Assembly (NCBI GenBank): GCA_040401595.1
Contig: JBBAOE010000003.1
Coordinates: 62,001-126,000 of the forward strand
DNA from: RFPW01 sp040401595
GTDB taxonomy: Bacteria > Pseudomonadota > Gammaproteobacteria > Burkholderiales > Burkholderiaceae_E
Direction: 5' to 3'
DNA: 64,000 nucleotides
This document shows, one piece after another, positions 8,224 to 17,614 of the stretch (the stretch's first letter is position 1; each line of letters begins with the position of its first letter). Position numbers and translations under genes: made by a program. The notes under the pieces were generated by a model. The model was not told the DNA's origin, did no database searches, and worked only from the letters and a program-made list of their open reading frames with translations.

Positions 8224-9272
8224 CGGACCGCACCAACCACCTGGTTTGTGGCGCTGCCAGGCTGCATGCTTGGCGCTTGCGAACACGGTGAATAGGCCTT
8301 GTGTTATGGCTGTCCAGTCCTCGGAGCAGGCGCCGTCTTTATCTTGAGGCAGGTTGTCGCTTTTGGATGGCTATTGGCCGGTCGCGCTAGCTTCCGGAAA
8401 GTGATGCTGATGATTTTTTGCTTGATCTGTCTTCTACGGTCGTTTTCGCATACCGATTTCTTTGAACTCGATTCCGCATTTTTCTTGCCTAGCCGGTTGA
8501 CGTCTGATAATATTGGCACAAAATTCACCGGTCATTTTTGATGTATTAACCTGCGTTCTCGCATGCGTATGGTCTCATCTCGGGTAACCTTATTGTTTCA
8601 ACGGACGGGACGGGAATTTCAAGAGAGGCCTGCATCGCAACGATTTATTAATGATTTTGCGGCCTGTTTATATCCAAATATAAAAAATAAAAAATGGATA
8701 ACTATGAACCCTTCGTTTTCTGGGCGGCGTGCCCAAGATGAATATCTCTTGCGGCGAGAATGGGCTCACGTAAATCAATGGATTGCCACCTGCCAATCCC
8801 GAATTTTTATAATCGGTAGGAAGGTTAGATTAACGTTTGTGAAAATCAGAAATAATCAGGTCTGCTTCAAGCTTGCGTGATGCGAGATTGAATTTTGAGC
8901 GCCGAGTGCCACACGCCTATCTAATGTCTGAACCCGTTTTATTTGCATCAGCATATTTCGAAGAATTTGGGGAATGATTGGCTGCAAAACCACCCTAGAA
9001 GTGGAGCTTGACCGTACTCACTTGCTCTCCGGCCGCAAATTGTGCGACGCCATTGGGCAGAATTCCGGACAGAATTTTCTACTAGGCTAGGCTAAGATTT
9101 TGTCAGAAATGCAGTTCAAAAATGTTTGTCGAACACCTTTATGTCTATTGACTACTCGTTTGGCAGATTTTTTGCAACAGTACCTGCTGTTATGAAACTT
9201 CAGGATAACTGGAATTGTTGAGAAATGCTGGCTTGACGCACGCTGGGTAATTTGATCTTTGGAATTATATAA
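8224..9272. other. AT-rich stretch with no convincing gene
   Basis: About 1.05 kb between the kup remnant and trkA. It is visibly richer in A/T than the flanking DNA, with runs such as TATAAAAAATAAAAAATGG around 8680. Short open frames occur at 8299-8541 and 8563-8880 on the plus strand and 8304-8528 on the minus strand. None has a recognisable motif, a credible ribosome site or a normal composition. It probably holds the trkA promoter near its right end and degraded DNA elsewhere. Confidence 0.5.
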
Positions 9273-10652
9273 ATGAGTAGCATCATCATTCTTGGCGCAG
9301 GTCAGGTCGGAACCTCGGTTGCAAAAAACCTGGTGACCGAGCAACACAACATCACTGTTATAGATCGTGACGCTGTCAAATTAAAAGAACTCGCATCGAA
9401 ATATGACTTGCGCACGGTTACTGGTAATGCCGGTCACCCCTCAGTCTTGAAGGAAGCGGGTATAGCGGATTGCGAGTTGCTTATTGCCGTCACCGAGGTG
9501 GACGAGGTCAACATGATGGCGTGCAAAATTGCGTCAAGCATATTTCAGGTGCCTAAACGTATTGCTCGGGTACGGTCTGCCGAGTACTTGGTAGATCCGG
9601 GCCTATCAGGAAAAGATGTTTTCGATATCACGCATGTCATCTCGCCTGAAGCATTGCTTGCCAGTTACGTCGAAAAGCTCGTTACTTATCCGGAGGCTAT
9701 CCAGATTTTAGAGTTCGCGAACAGCCAAGTCTGCCTTGTGGCTGTGCGCGCTAAAGCGGGTGGGCTGTTGGTGGGTGACCGAATCGGCAATTTGAGTACT
9801 CACCTCAAAACGACAGATGCTCGTATCGTTGCAATATTCCGCGATAAAAATGCAGTGCGGCCGAGTGCTGATACTGTTATTGAAGACGGCGATGAAGTAT
9901 TTTTCCTTTCCCGTACCGCTGATATGCGTCGGGTTATGGAGGAATTACGCAAGGCAGACCGACCGGTCAAACGTATCATGATCGCTGGAGGGTCAGAGTT
10001 TAGCTATCAATTAGCGAAGGATTTGGAGGGCAGTTATTCGGTGAAATTGATCGAGGCAAATGGAAAACGCGCTCATCAATTGGTCTCGCTGCTCGACAAA
10101 ACGCTGGTCCTGCACGGGAGTGAGAACGACAGTGAATTGTTGATCAATGAGGATATTGCGCATGTCGATCTTTTTGTCGCTGCGACTGGCGACGACGAGC
10201 GCAACATCATTGCATCGCTACTTTCGAAGAAGATGGGGGCGCACCGCGTCTTGGCGCTGATCCACCAAGGCGTTTATGTGAGCGTGCTAGAGGATAGCAA
10301 AATCGATATCGTTGTCGGGCTTGCAGAGGTCACCATCGGGTCAATTCTTGCGCATGTGCGCCGTGCGGATGTGGCGCGAGTGCACAGCTTGAGGCGCGGC
10401 GCGGCCGAGGCCTTGGAAATTGTGATTCATGGAGATGAGTCCACGAGTCGATGCGTAGGGCGTAGGGTCGGCGCGATTGAATGGCCGGCGGGCGCTTTAC
10501 TCGGCGCCGTGGTGCGTGGCCAAGAGGTACTGATGGCTCACCATGACCTCGTACTTCAATCGGAAGACCATCTGATTTTGTTTGTTACAGACAAAAGAAC
10601 GGTTCGGAAGATTGAACGACTCCTTCAAGTCAGCGCAAGTTTTTTCGGTTGA
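9273..10652 (+). CDS. trkA: Trk system potassium uptake regulatory protein TrkA
   Basis: This 459-residue peripheral protein gates the TrkH channel in response to nucleotides. It contains two tandem RCK modules. The first Rossmann fold begins SSIIILGAGQVGTSVAKNL (GxGxxG), with the conserved acidic VIDRD at the end of strand 2. The second begins at about residue 232 with RIMIAGGSEFSYQLAKDL. Each is followed by a TrkA_C domain, with the second ending at QSEDHLILFV. Base composition and codon use are clearly AT-richer than in the genes on both sides. The stop overlaps an in-frame upstream start of trkH, so the two genes form an operon. Confidence 0.95.
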   Translation: MSSIIILGAGQVGTSVAKNLVTEQHNITVIDRDAVKLKELASKYDLRTVTGNAGHPSVLKEAGIADCELLIAVTEVDEVNMMACKIASSIFQVPKRIARVRSAEYLVDPGLSGKDVFDITHVISPEALLASYVEKLVTYPEAIQILEFANSQVCLVAVRAKAGGLLVGDRIGNLSTHLKTTDARIVAIFRDKNAVRPSADTVIEDGDEVFFLSRTADMRRVMEELRKADRPVKRIMIAGGSEFSYQLAKDLEGSYSVKLIEANGKRAHQLVSLLDKTLVLHGSENDSELLINEDIAHVDLFVAATGDDERNIIASLLSKKMGAHRVLALIHQGVYVSVLEDSKIDIVVGLAEVTIGSILAHVRRADVARVHSLRRGAAEALEIVIHGDESTSRCVGRRVGAIEWPAGALLGAVVRGQEVLMAHHDLVLQSEDHLILFVTDKRTVRKIERLLQVSASFFG

Positions 10653-10663
10653 AGGGGGGTAAC

Positions 10664-12130
10664 ATGATTCGAAGAATTGCGGGAGTTTTGAATGTTCTTG
10701 GTTTAATTATCTTGATCTTCACAAGCTTGATGGTATTTCCGGCTTTGGTTTCCCTTTACTTGGATGATCATGCTATTTCGGGCTTTTTAATCGGAATGGT
10801 TGTTGCAGGCATTATTGGCTTGCTCATGTGGGGTGCCACTCGCAAGATTTCCTTTGGTAGAGAGTTGCGAAATAGAGATGGATTTTTACTTTCTGCATTG
10901 ACTTGGATAGTGTTGCCGGCAATCGCGACCATTCCCTTGATGCTTAGTATTCCGGGTCTGACTTTTACCGACGCTTATTTCGAAACGATGTCGGGACTGA
11001 CCACTACAGGGTCTACCACAATTTCGAATCTAGACCAGTTGCCCGGTTCAATCAACATTTGGCGCACATTTCTGGTGTGGCTAGGCGGCATGGGTGTAGT
11101 AGTGCTTACGGTCGCTATCTTGCCGATGCTTGGGGTTGGCGGAAGCCAGGCGTTTAAGGCGGAAACCCCCGGTCCGATGAAAGATGCCAAGCTGACGCCC
11201 CGCATCGCCCAGACCGCCAAAGGTTTGTGGCTGGTTTATGTGCTGATCACCTTAGCCTGCACCGTCAGCCTATGGGTCGTGGGGATGCCAGTCTTAGATG
11301 CACTGATCCACACATTCTCCATCATGGGCCTCGGTGGTTTCTCGTCGCACGACGCAAGCTTTGGGTTTTTTGACTCACCTTCGATGGAGGCGGTAGCCAT
11401 TGTTTTCATGTTGCTCGCCGGAATCAATTTTTCTACACACTTTTTGGCATTCTCCGGTCGGACGCTGCGGGCTTATATTAAGGACAGTGAAGCCCACATG
11501 GTCTGGATAGTCATGATAGGCAGCGTCTTTTTGGTGGCTTATTTTCTTTGGCTCCATCAGGTATACCCTGATTTCTTAACTGCACTGCGGCACTCGGCGT
11601 TCAACGTGATTTCCATCGCAACCACTACGGGCTTGGCTACCCAAGACTACAATTTGTGGCCCGTTTTTGCGCCGGTATTGATGATTTTTTTATCTTGCTT
11701 TGCTACCGCCGCGGGCTCCACCGGGGGCGGAATAAAAATGATTCGCGCGCAGTTGTTGATCAAGCATTGCTTCAGTGAATTGAAACGTCTTATCCATCCA
11801 CAATCACCCATGGTTGTGAAATTGAACGGCGTTGTTTACGAACCTGCAGTAATTGACTCGATACTGGCGTTTATGTTTCTTTACGGTGCGTCTATTATTT
11901 TTTGCACCTTATTGATGTTGGTGAGCGGTTGCGAACTGGTGACTTCACTTTCAGCGGTCGTGGCTTCGATCAACAACATGGGCCCCGGTCTAAATTTGGT
12001 TGGTCCCTCCACCACCTTTGCTGTGTTGTCAGATTTTCAAACCTGGATTTGTACCTTCGCCATGCTGCTCGGTCGCTTGGAGCTATTTACGCTTGTAGTG
12101 ATTTTCACGCCGGAATTTTGGCGGACCTGA
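10664..12130 (+). CDS. trkH: Trk system potassium uptake channel TrkH
   Basis: This 488-residue membrane channel belongs to the TrkH/KtrB superfamily with four M1-P-M2 repeats. The four selectivity-filter loops are visible in order: SGLTTTGSTT, MGLGGFSSHD, IATTTGLATQD and INNMGPGLN. Together with TrkA it forms a K+ uptake system. I chose the ATG at 10664, which follows a strong AAGGGGGG ribosome site; an in-frame TTG lies at 10649 and overlaps trkA. Like trkA it is AT-richer than its surroundings. Together with the kup remnant upstream, this suggests acquisition of the pair and loss of the older system. Confidence 0.95.
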   Translation: MIRRIAGVLNVLGLIILIFTSLMVFPALVSLYLDDHAISGFLIGMVVAGIIGLLMWGATRKISFGRELRNRDGFLLSALTWIVLPAIATIPLMLSIPGLTFTDAYFETMSGLTTTGSTTISNLDQLPGSINIWRTFLVWLGGMGVVVLTVAILPMLGVGGSQAFKAETPGPMKDAKLTPRIAQTAKGLWLVYVLITLACTVSLWVVGMPVLDALIHTFSIMGLGGFSSHDASFGFFDSPSMEAVAIVFMLLAGINFSTHFLAFSGRTLRAYIKDSEAHMVWIVMIGSVFLVAYFLWLHQVYPDFLTALRHSAFNVISIATTTGLATQDYNLWPVFAPVLMIFLSCFATAAGSTGGGIKMIRAQLLIKHCFSELKRLIHPQSPMVVKLNGVVYEPAVIDSILAFMFLYGASIIFCTLLMLVSGCELVTSLSAVVASINNMGPGLNLVGPSTTFAVLSDFQTWICTFAMLLGRLELFTLVVIFTPEFWRT

Positions 12131-12313
12131 TAGGCTCAGTGATCGCAATGGCCTAGCCTGAGGTCGCCCGCCCTCACTAGGCTGCATGTCCGTGCCCGCC
12201 GAGTCCGTAGTGGGCAGGGCCGATGGACGGTTTTTGCTATTGGTCGGGCTTGATGGTTCCGACGATGGGTGTTGCTGCGCAGCCGTGATTTTTAATTTCT
12301 CGTTCTTAGGTCT

Positions 12314-13546
12314 TTAGACAAGCAAACCCAGACGCTGCGCCAACCAGCGCGTCGTGGTCGCCTGGGCCAGGATGGTGACAACGATAGCGACCAGCGTGAC
12401 GGAGGCGATCACCGGCGCTCCGGGTGCATTCAAGGCGAGCAGCATCCCGGCCAAGGCCCCTGGGATGACGCCGGTTTCGCGAGTCCAGCACATAAACAGC
12501 AGTTCGTTGCGGCTCCAGCGGGCGCGTCGATCAGGGGCGGCGCAGATCAGAACCGTGAGGGGGCGGGCTACCAGCATGAAGATCAGGACTACAGCCAGCG
12601 CGGCGAGTCCTTGGTCAAAGATCAGACCAAAATCTACCTGGGCCCCGAGCAACACAAAAATCAGCACACGCATGACAAAGGCGGTGGTCTGGATGTAATG
12701 CTCCGATTGATGAGCGGTATCTTGGCTCACTTTCAAGTTCAGCGCGTCCAGGTTGCCGTGAAATATTCCCACGATAAACACCGCCATGAATCCGCTAGCA
12801 TGCAGCATATCCGCAGCCAAATACGCGGCAATCACCATAATCAGTGTTAGCACCGACGCATGTTCGACCAACCACGCCTGTCGGGGATGGCCGATGCTCC
12901 AGGCTAGGCCAAAGCCAACTAGAGCGCCGACCAGGATCCCGATCCCAGATTGCCAGATCAGATCGGTCAGCATCGAACTAATGGAGAAATCGACTCCGGC
13001 TGACATCGTCGCAAGCAGGCTGAACGTCAGGATGGCGCCCATCGCGTCATTGAACGCAGATTCGCTCATCACCGTTTGCGCGACGCGCTCCCGAATAGGG
13101 ATCTGGCGAAAGACCGGCACTAGGGTGGCCGGATCGGTGGAAGCGATGACCGCGCCTAACAAAAGGGCGGCCGGCCAACCCAGATCCAGCAGCGCGTGTG
13201 CGGCAATTGCGGTAACTCCACCCGTAATCAGAATGCCCAAGGTTGAGATAACCGTGATGGTGATCCAGGTCTGGCGCAAGATGGCAAGCCGCAGGGTTGC
13301 ACCCCCATCAAAGAGAATGTAGGCTGCTCCGAAAATAAGAATGATCTGGTTCATGGTTGAGCCGACAGGTACGTCGATTAAGCCAAGACCTGTCGGCCCG
13401 AATATCATGCCGATAATCAGCAGAACGGGTACATCAGGGATGCGCAATTTGCCAGCAAAAAGGGCGGCCAGTACCCCTAGACCTAGAATCCCGCCAAGCA
13501 TGAGCAACGTCTGCTTGGCGACTTCAATAGCATCGGTAGGTTGCAA
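12314..13546 (-). CDS. Cation:proton antiporter, CPA1 family (NhaP-like)
   Basis: This 410-residue protein has about 12 hydrophobic segments and the CPA1 fold markers: GPTGLGLIDVP in the third helix, FDGGATL in the crossing region, ASTDPATLVPVFR and SESAFNDAMGAI (the ND motif of the ion-binding site). It should exchange Na+ or K+ for H+ across the inner membrane. The start appears to be a TTG at 13546 with an AGGA 8 bases upstream. It lies tail-to-tail with trkH, continuing a neighbourhood of ion homeostasis genes. The exact cation cannot be decided from sequence. Confidence 0.88.
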   Translation of the reverse strand: MQPTDAIEVAKQTLLMLGGILGLGVLAALFAGKLRIPDVPVLLIIGMIFGPTGLGLIDVPVGSTMNQIILIFGAAYILFDGGATLRLAILRQTWITITVISTLGILITGGVTAIAAHALLDLGWPAALLLGAVIASTDPATLVPVFRQIPIRERVAQTVMSESAFNDAMGAILTFSLLATMSAGVDFSISSMLTDLIWQSGIGILVGALVGFGLAWSIGHPRQAWLVEHASVLTLIMVIAAYLAADMLHASGFMAVFIVGIFHGNLDALNLKVSQDTAHQSEHYIQTTAFVMRVLIFVLLGAQVDFGLIFDQGLAALAVVLIFMLVARPLTVLICAAPDRRARWSRNELLFMCWTRETGVIPGALAGMLLALNAPGAPVIASVTLVAIVVTILAQATTTRWLAQRLGLLV

Positions 13547-13570
13547 GAAAATGGTCCTTGTTCGTTGGGG

Positions 13571-13990
13571 TCAGGGCTCGGGTGTGCCGGTATCAACTCG
13601 GCCGCGACGCACGTCGGCGCGGGCTAATTTGGCCAATTCGCGATAGCGCCCTCGAAATTCTTCAAAGCTGGATTCTTCCAGTTCCTCTAGATCGAGTAAA
13701 GAATTATGCGCCCCCTGAGTGGCTCGGATTAGTTCGTCGAGCTTGATATGAATCGCTTCAGTGTCGCGGTTTTGGGTGTTTTGAATCAAGAACACCATCA
13801 GAAAAGTCACGATGGTGGTCCCTGTGTTGATTGCAAGTTGCGAGGTGTCGCTAAAGTGAAAAAGCGGTCCCGTGACGATCCAGACAGCGATAATGGCTAG
13901 GGCAACTGTAAAGATCTCGGGGCGGCCGCAAAAACGGGCCGTGTCCTTGGCGAACTTTGAGTACCAACTGACCTTCCGCATGGTGTCCAT
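13571..13990 (-). CDS. Low-affinity iron permease family protein
   Basis: This 139-residue protein has two hydrophobic segments. The first is VALAIIAVWIVTGPLF and the second contains TIVTFLMVFLIQNTQNRD, the most conserved stretch of this small bacterial family. After it comes the amphipathic helix AIHIKLDELIRATQGA. The C-terminal part is charged and probably cytoplasmic. The family is named after fungal Fet4 on weak similarity; iron transport has not been shown for such short bacterial members. It is encoded 24 bases upstream of the CPA1 antiporter in the same direction, so the two may be co-transcribed. Confidence 0.75.
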   Translation of the reverse strand: MDTMRKVSWYSKFAKDTARFCGRPEIFTVALAIIAVWIVTGPLFHFSDTSQLAINTGTTIVTFLMVFLIQNTQNRDTEAIHIKLDELIRATQGAHNSLLDLEELEESSFEEFRGRYRELAKLARADVRRGRVDTGTPEP

Positions 13991-14079
13991 TGTGGCGCAC
14001 CAACTCGGCCCGCGATGGTTCTCGGCTTAGAAGTTGCTTCAGTGGCGTAATTTTTCCTCCAAAGTAACCTGTTTTTGCT

Positions 14080-17000
14080 ATGTCCATCCACGTCGCTCTG
14101 ACTCACCGCACCCACTACCAATACGATCGTCCGGTCGTGCTCTCGCCCCAGGTGGTGCGCCTGCGCCCTGCGCCGCACGCCAAAAGCCGGGTGTTGTCCT
14201 ACTCACTGCGGGTTGAACCCGAGGCGCACTTCGTCAATTGGCAGCAGGATCCGTTTTCGAACTGGATGGCCCGTCTGGTGTTCCCGGAAAAGGTGACCCA
14301 ATTTACGGTCACGGTCGATCTCGTGGTCGAGATGTCAGTTTTCAATCCATTTGATTTCTTTTTGGAGCCCGACGCCGAACAGGCCCCGTTCGTTTATGCA
14401 GATGACCTGAAGGTCGAACTGGCACCCTATCTGGATTGCGAGCCAGCAGGGCCCCAGTTGGTCCGGTGGTTGGCCGACGTAGATCGTTCGAGCCGTCGAA
14501 CGATCGATTTTCTGATCGACCTGAACCGCAAGCTCCAGCAGGATATTCGGTATCTGATCCGGCTCGAGCCCGGGGTTCAGAGTCCTGAGCAAACGCTCGC
14601 GCTCGCCTCCGGTTCCTGTCGGGATTCCGCCTGGTTGATGGTTCAGGCCTTGCGCCACCTCGGCATGGCTGCGCGGTTCGTCTCGGGGTATCTGATTCAG
14701 CTTGAGCCGGATCAGAAGGCCATCGATGGTCCAGTCGGTGCCGCGCACGATTTCACCGACCTACACGCCTGGTGTGAGGTCTTTCTGCCTGGTGCGGGCT
14801 GGATTGGTCTGGATCCGACATCCGGTCTGCTGGCGGGTGAGGGCCACTTGCCCCTGGCAGCGTCGCCCAGTCCGGCTGGCGCTGCGCCCGTCGAAGGCGC
14901 AGTCGAGAAATGCGAGGTCGAGTTCGAGCACAGCATGCGGGTCGAGCGTCTCTATGAATCGCCGAGGGTCACCCGTCCCTATACCGATGCGCAATGGGCG
15001 GAGGTCCTCGAGCTCGGCGCCCGGGTGGATCAGGCCCTTCAGACGGGCGACGTTCGACTGACCATGGGGGGAGAGCCAACCTTTGTATCGAGCGTCGACC
15101 GCGAAGGCGCCGAGTGGAATACCGAAGCGATGGGGCCGACCAAGCGTGGACTGGCGACCGAGTTGCTCGGGAGATTGGCCAAGCAATGGTCGCCCGGTGG
15201 TTTCCTTCACTTTGGTCAAGGCAAGTGGTACCCCGGAGAACAACTACCGCGCTGGGCACTGTCATCATTCTGGCGAACCGACGGCGCTCCCTGTTGGGGC
15301 AACCCGGATCTTTTTGCCGACGACCGCCTCCCAGGCCGAGCAACCGACGCCGATGCCGAGCGGTTTGTGCGCGCCCTGAGCGGGTATCTGGGGGTCGGCG
15401 AACGGACGATCAAGCCTGGCTTTGAGGACACCTTTTACTACCTGTGGCGTGAACGCAAACTGCCGGTCAACGTTGACCCGTTCGACGCGCGGCTTGACGA
15501 TGTGTTGGAACGCGAACGACTGCGCAAAGTCTTTGAGCAGGGCTTGAGCCGCGTGGTCGGTTGGGTGCTGCCGCTGGCAGCCAGCAGCGCTGATCCCGCC
15601 CAGGGTGGGCACCGGTGGGTAACAGGCCCCTGGTTCCTGCGTGACGAACGCCTGTATCTGATCCCCGGGGACTCGGCCATGGGCTGGCGTCTGCCCCTGG
15701 ACTCATTACCTTGGGTCAAATCCACCGACACACCGGGCGATCATCCGCCCGACCCGATGGCGCCGCGCGCAGCGCTTCCAACCTATGTGCCATTGCGTCG
15801 CCAGAGCGCACCGGGTGAAACCGTTGACGCAGTGAGCGACGGCGCCGTCGGGTCCGAAGGCGAAGGCCTGGAGCCCTCCGCGTTGTTGGCAACCGGCGCG
15901 TCAGCGGGGGTTGGTCCCGGAATCCGTGCGAGGCCCGCAGACTCGGCTGCGAGGCCCCCGGGTCGATTTGAGTCGGTCGCGGGCTTGCTGCGTACAGCGC
16001 TTTGCGTGGAAGTGCGCGACGCCCACCTCTATGTTTTCATGCCGCCTCTGGCGCACCTGGAAGACTACCTCGCGCTGTTGGCGGCGGTTGAGAGGACAGC
16101 GGCTGAGCTGGATCGGCAGATTGTTCTTGAGGGGTATCCGCCACCTTCCGACCCGCGCCTGCGCTCCTTGCAGGTCACCCCTGACCCCGGCGTGATCGAG
16201 GTCAACATCCATCCGTCGCGAACCTTCAGCGAAATTGTCGATCGAACCACGTTCCTCTATGAGGCCGCTCGCCACACTCGCCTGACGGCTGAGAAATTCT
16301 TGCTCGACGGGCGTCATACCGGCACGGGTGGGGGCAATCACATCACCTTGGGCGGTGCGACGGCTGCTGACAGCCCGTTTTTGCGTCGCCCTGATCTGCT
16401 GGCGAGTCTGCTGTCCTACTGGCACAACCATCCCTCGCTTTCGTATCTGTTCTCAGGCCTCTTCATCGGTCCGACCAGTCAGGCGCCACGGGTTGATGAG
16501 GCACGCAACGATTCCTTGCATGAGCTCGAAATCGCCTTTACGCAAATCCGCAGCTTGAGTGGCGATGGCAAGTCGCCGGCGCCCTGGTTGGTGGATCGGC
16601 TGCTGCGCAACCTGCTGGTCGACGTCACCGGTAACACGCATCGCGCTGAATTTTGTATCGACAAGCTCTACTCCCCAGACGGTCCAACCGGCCGGCTTGG
16701 CCTGCTCGAGATGCGTGCGTTCGAAATGCCGCCTCATGAGCGGATGAGCGTGGTCCAGCAGTTACTTCTGCGTGCGCTGGTAGCCCGGTTCTGGGCCCGG
16801 CCCTACACCGTGCCCCTGGTGCGCTGGGGCACGGCACTGCACGATCGCTTCCTGTTGCCGACCTTTGTCCAGATGGACTTCGAGGACGTCTTAGCCGAAA
16901 CCGAGCGCGAGGGCTTCCGGCTCGACCCAGTCTGGTTCGCGCCCCACTTTGAATTTCGCTTTCCGCGCATAGGCGACCTGGATATGCGCGGCGTTTCCAT

Positions 17001-17496
17001 CGAGCTGCGCATGGCGCTCGAGCCCTGGCACGTTCTGGGCGAGCAGAGCGGGGCAGGTGGCACCGTGCGTTATGTCGATTCCTCGGTCGAGCGCCTCGAA
17101 TTGCGGGTACGTGGCATGACCGAACGGCGCCACCAGGTTTCGGTCAATGGCTCTGGGGTGCCACTCAGTCCCACGGGGGTACCGGGCGAATTCGTGGCGG
17201 GGGTGCGCTATCGCGCCTGGCAGCCGCCCAATGGTCTGCACCCCACGATTGGCGTACATGCCCCGCTCACGGTCGACCTGGTCGATACCTGGCTGGGGCG
17301 CTCGATTGGAGGCGGTCAGTATCACGTTTCACATCCGGGTGGCCGCAATTATGAAACTTTCCCGGTGAACTCCCACGAGGCCGAAAGCCGTCGGCTGTCC
17401 CGGTTTATGCGGATGGGACACACACCTGGGCCGCAGGCATCGAAAGCCCCCCGGTTTGATCGAACCTTCCCCGTCACGATGGATCTGCGACAATAA
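14080..17496 (+). CDS. Large transglutaminase-like protein with C-terminal DUF2126 domain
   Basis: This 1138-residue protein starts with a bacterial transglutaminase N-terminal beta domain (about residues 1-100). A transglutaminase core follows with a complete catalytic triad: Cys180 in SGSCRDSAW, His229 in DLHAWCEVF and Asp245 in GLDPTSG. The rest is DUF2126, for example LTMGGEPTFVS at about 327 and DGRHTGTGGGNH further on. An Ala/Gly/Ser-rich insertion lies at about residues 570-630. Proteins of this architecture sit beside ATP-grasp/alpha-E proteins in many proteobacteria and are thought to act on peptides. The real substrate is unknown, and activity may be protease-like rather than cross-linking. 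Confidence 0.85.
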   Translation: MSIHVALTHRTHYQYDRPVVLSPQVVRLRPAPHAKSRVLSYSLRVEPEAHFVNWQQDPFSNWMARLVFPEKVTQFTVTVDLVVEMSVFNPFDFFLEPDAEQAPFVYADDLKVELAPYLDCEPAGPQLVRWLADVDRSSRRTIDFLIDLNRKLQQDIRYLIRLEPGVQSPEQTLALASGSCRDSAWLMVQALRHLGMAARFVSGYLIQLEPDQKAIDGPVGAAHDFTDLHAWCEVFLPGAGWIGLDPTSGLLAGEGHLPLAASPSPAGAAPVEGAVEKCEVEFEHSMRVERLYESPRVTRPYTDAQWAEVLELGARVDQALQTGDVRLTMGGEPTFVSSVDREGAEWNTEAMGPTKRGLATELLGRLAKQWSPGGFLHFGQGKWYPGEQLPRWALSSFWRTDGAPCWGNPDLFADDRLPGRATDADAERFVRALSGYLGVGERTIKPGFEDTFYYLWRERKLPVNVDPFDARLDDVLERERLRKVFEQGLSRVVGWVLPLAASSADPAQGGHRWVTGPWFLRDERLYLIPGDSAMGWRLPLDSLPWVKSTDTPGDHPPDPMAPRAALPTYVPLRRQSAPGETVDAVSDGAVGSEGEGLEPSALLATGASAGVGPGIRARPADSAARPPGRFESVAGLLRTALCVEVRDAHLYVFMPPLAHLEDYLALLAAVERTAAELDRQIVLEGYPPPSDPRLRSLQVTPDPGVIEVNIHPSRTFSEIVDRTTFLYEAARHTRLTAEKFLLDGRHTGTGGGNHITLGGATAADSPFLRRPDLLASLLSYWHNHPSLSYLFSGLFIGPTSQAPRVDEARNDSLHELEIAFTQIRSLSGDGKSPAPWLVDRLLRNLLVDVTGNTHRAEFCIDKLYSPDGPTGRLGLLEMRAFEMPPHERMSVVQQLLLRALVARFWARPYTVPLVRWGTALHDRFLLPTFVQMDFEDVLAETEREGFRLDPVWFAPHFEFRFPRIGDLDMRGVSIELRMALEPWHVLGEQSGAGGTVRYVDSSVERLELRVRGMTERRHQVSVNGSGVPLSPTGVPGEFVAGVRYRAWQPPNGLHPTIGVHAPLTVDLVDTWLGRSIGGGQYHVSHPGGRNYETFPVNSHEAESRRLSRFMRMGHTPGPQASKAPRFDRTFPVTMDLRQ

Positions 17497-17614
17497 TTCA
17501 ACCATTCGCCGGTAAGCGCTCTGCATGCCCGGGTCCAATTCCTAATCCACCGCCTTGAGCCTGTTCGCCGGACCGTCCGCACCTGACGCGCTGTTCGCCA
17601 ATAACTCTGGCGGG

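Noticed and set aside
8299..8880. Two small plus-strand open frames (80 and 105 residues) in the AT-rich gap
   Set aside because: No ribosome site, no family motif, odd composition; treated as non-coding.
9233..9272. Sigma70 promoter just before trkA
   Set aside because: TTGACG is present at about 9233, but the AT-rich TATATA lies too far downstream for a normal spacer, so no call was made.
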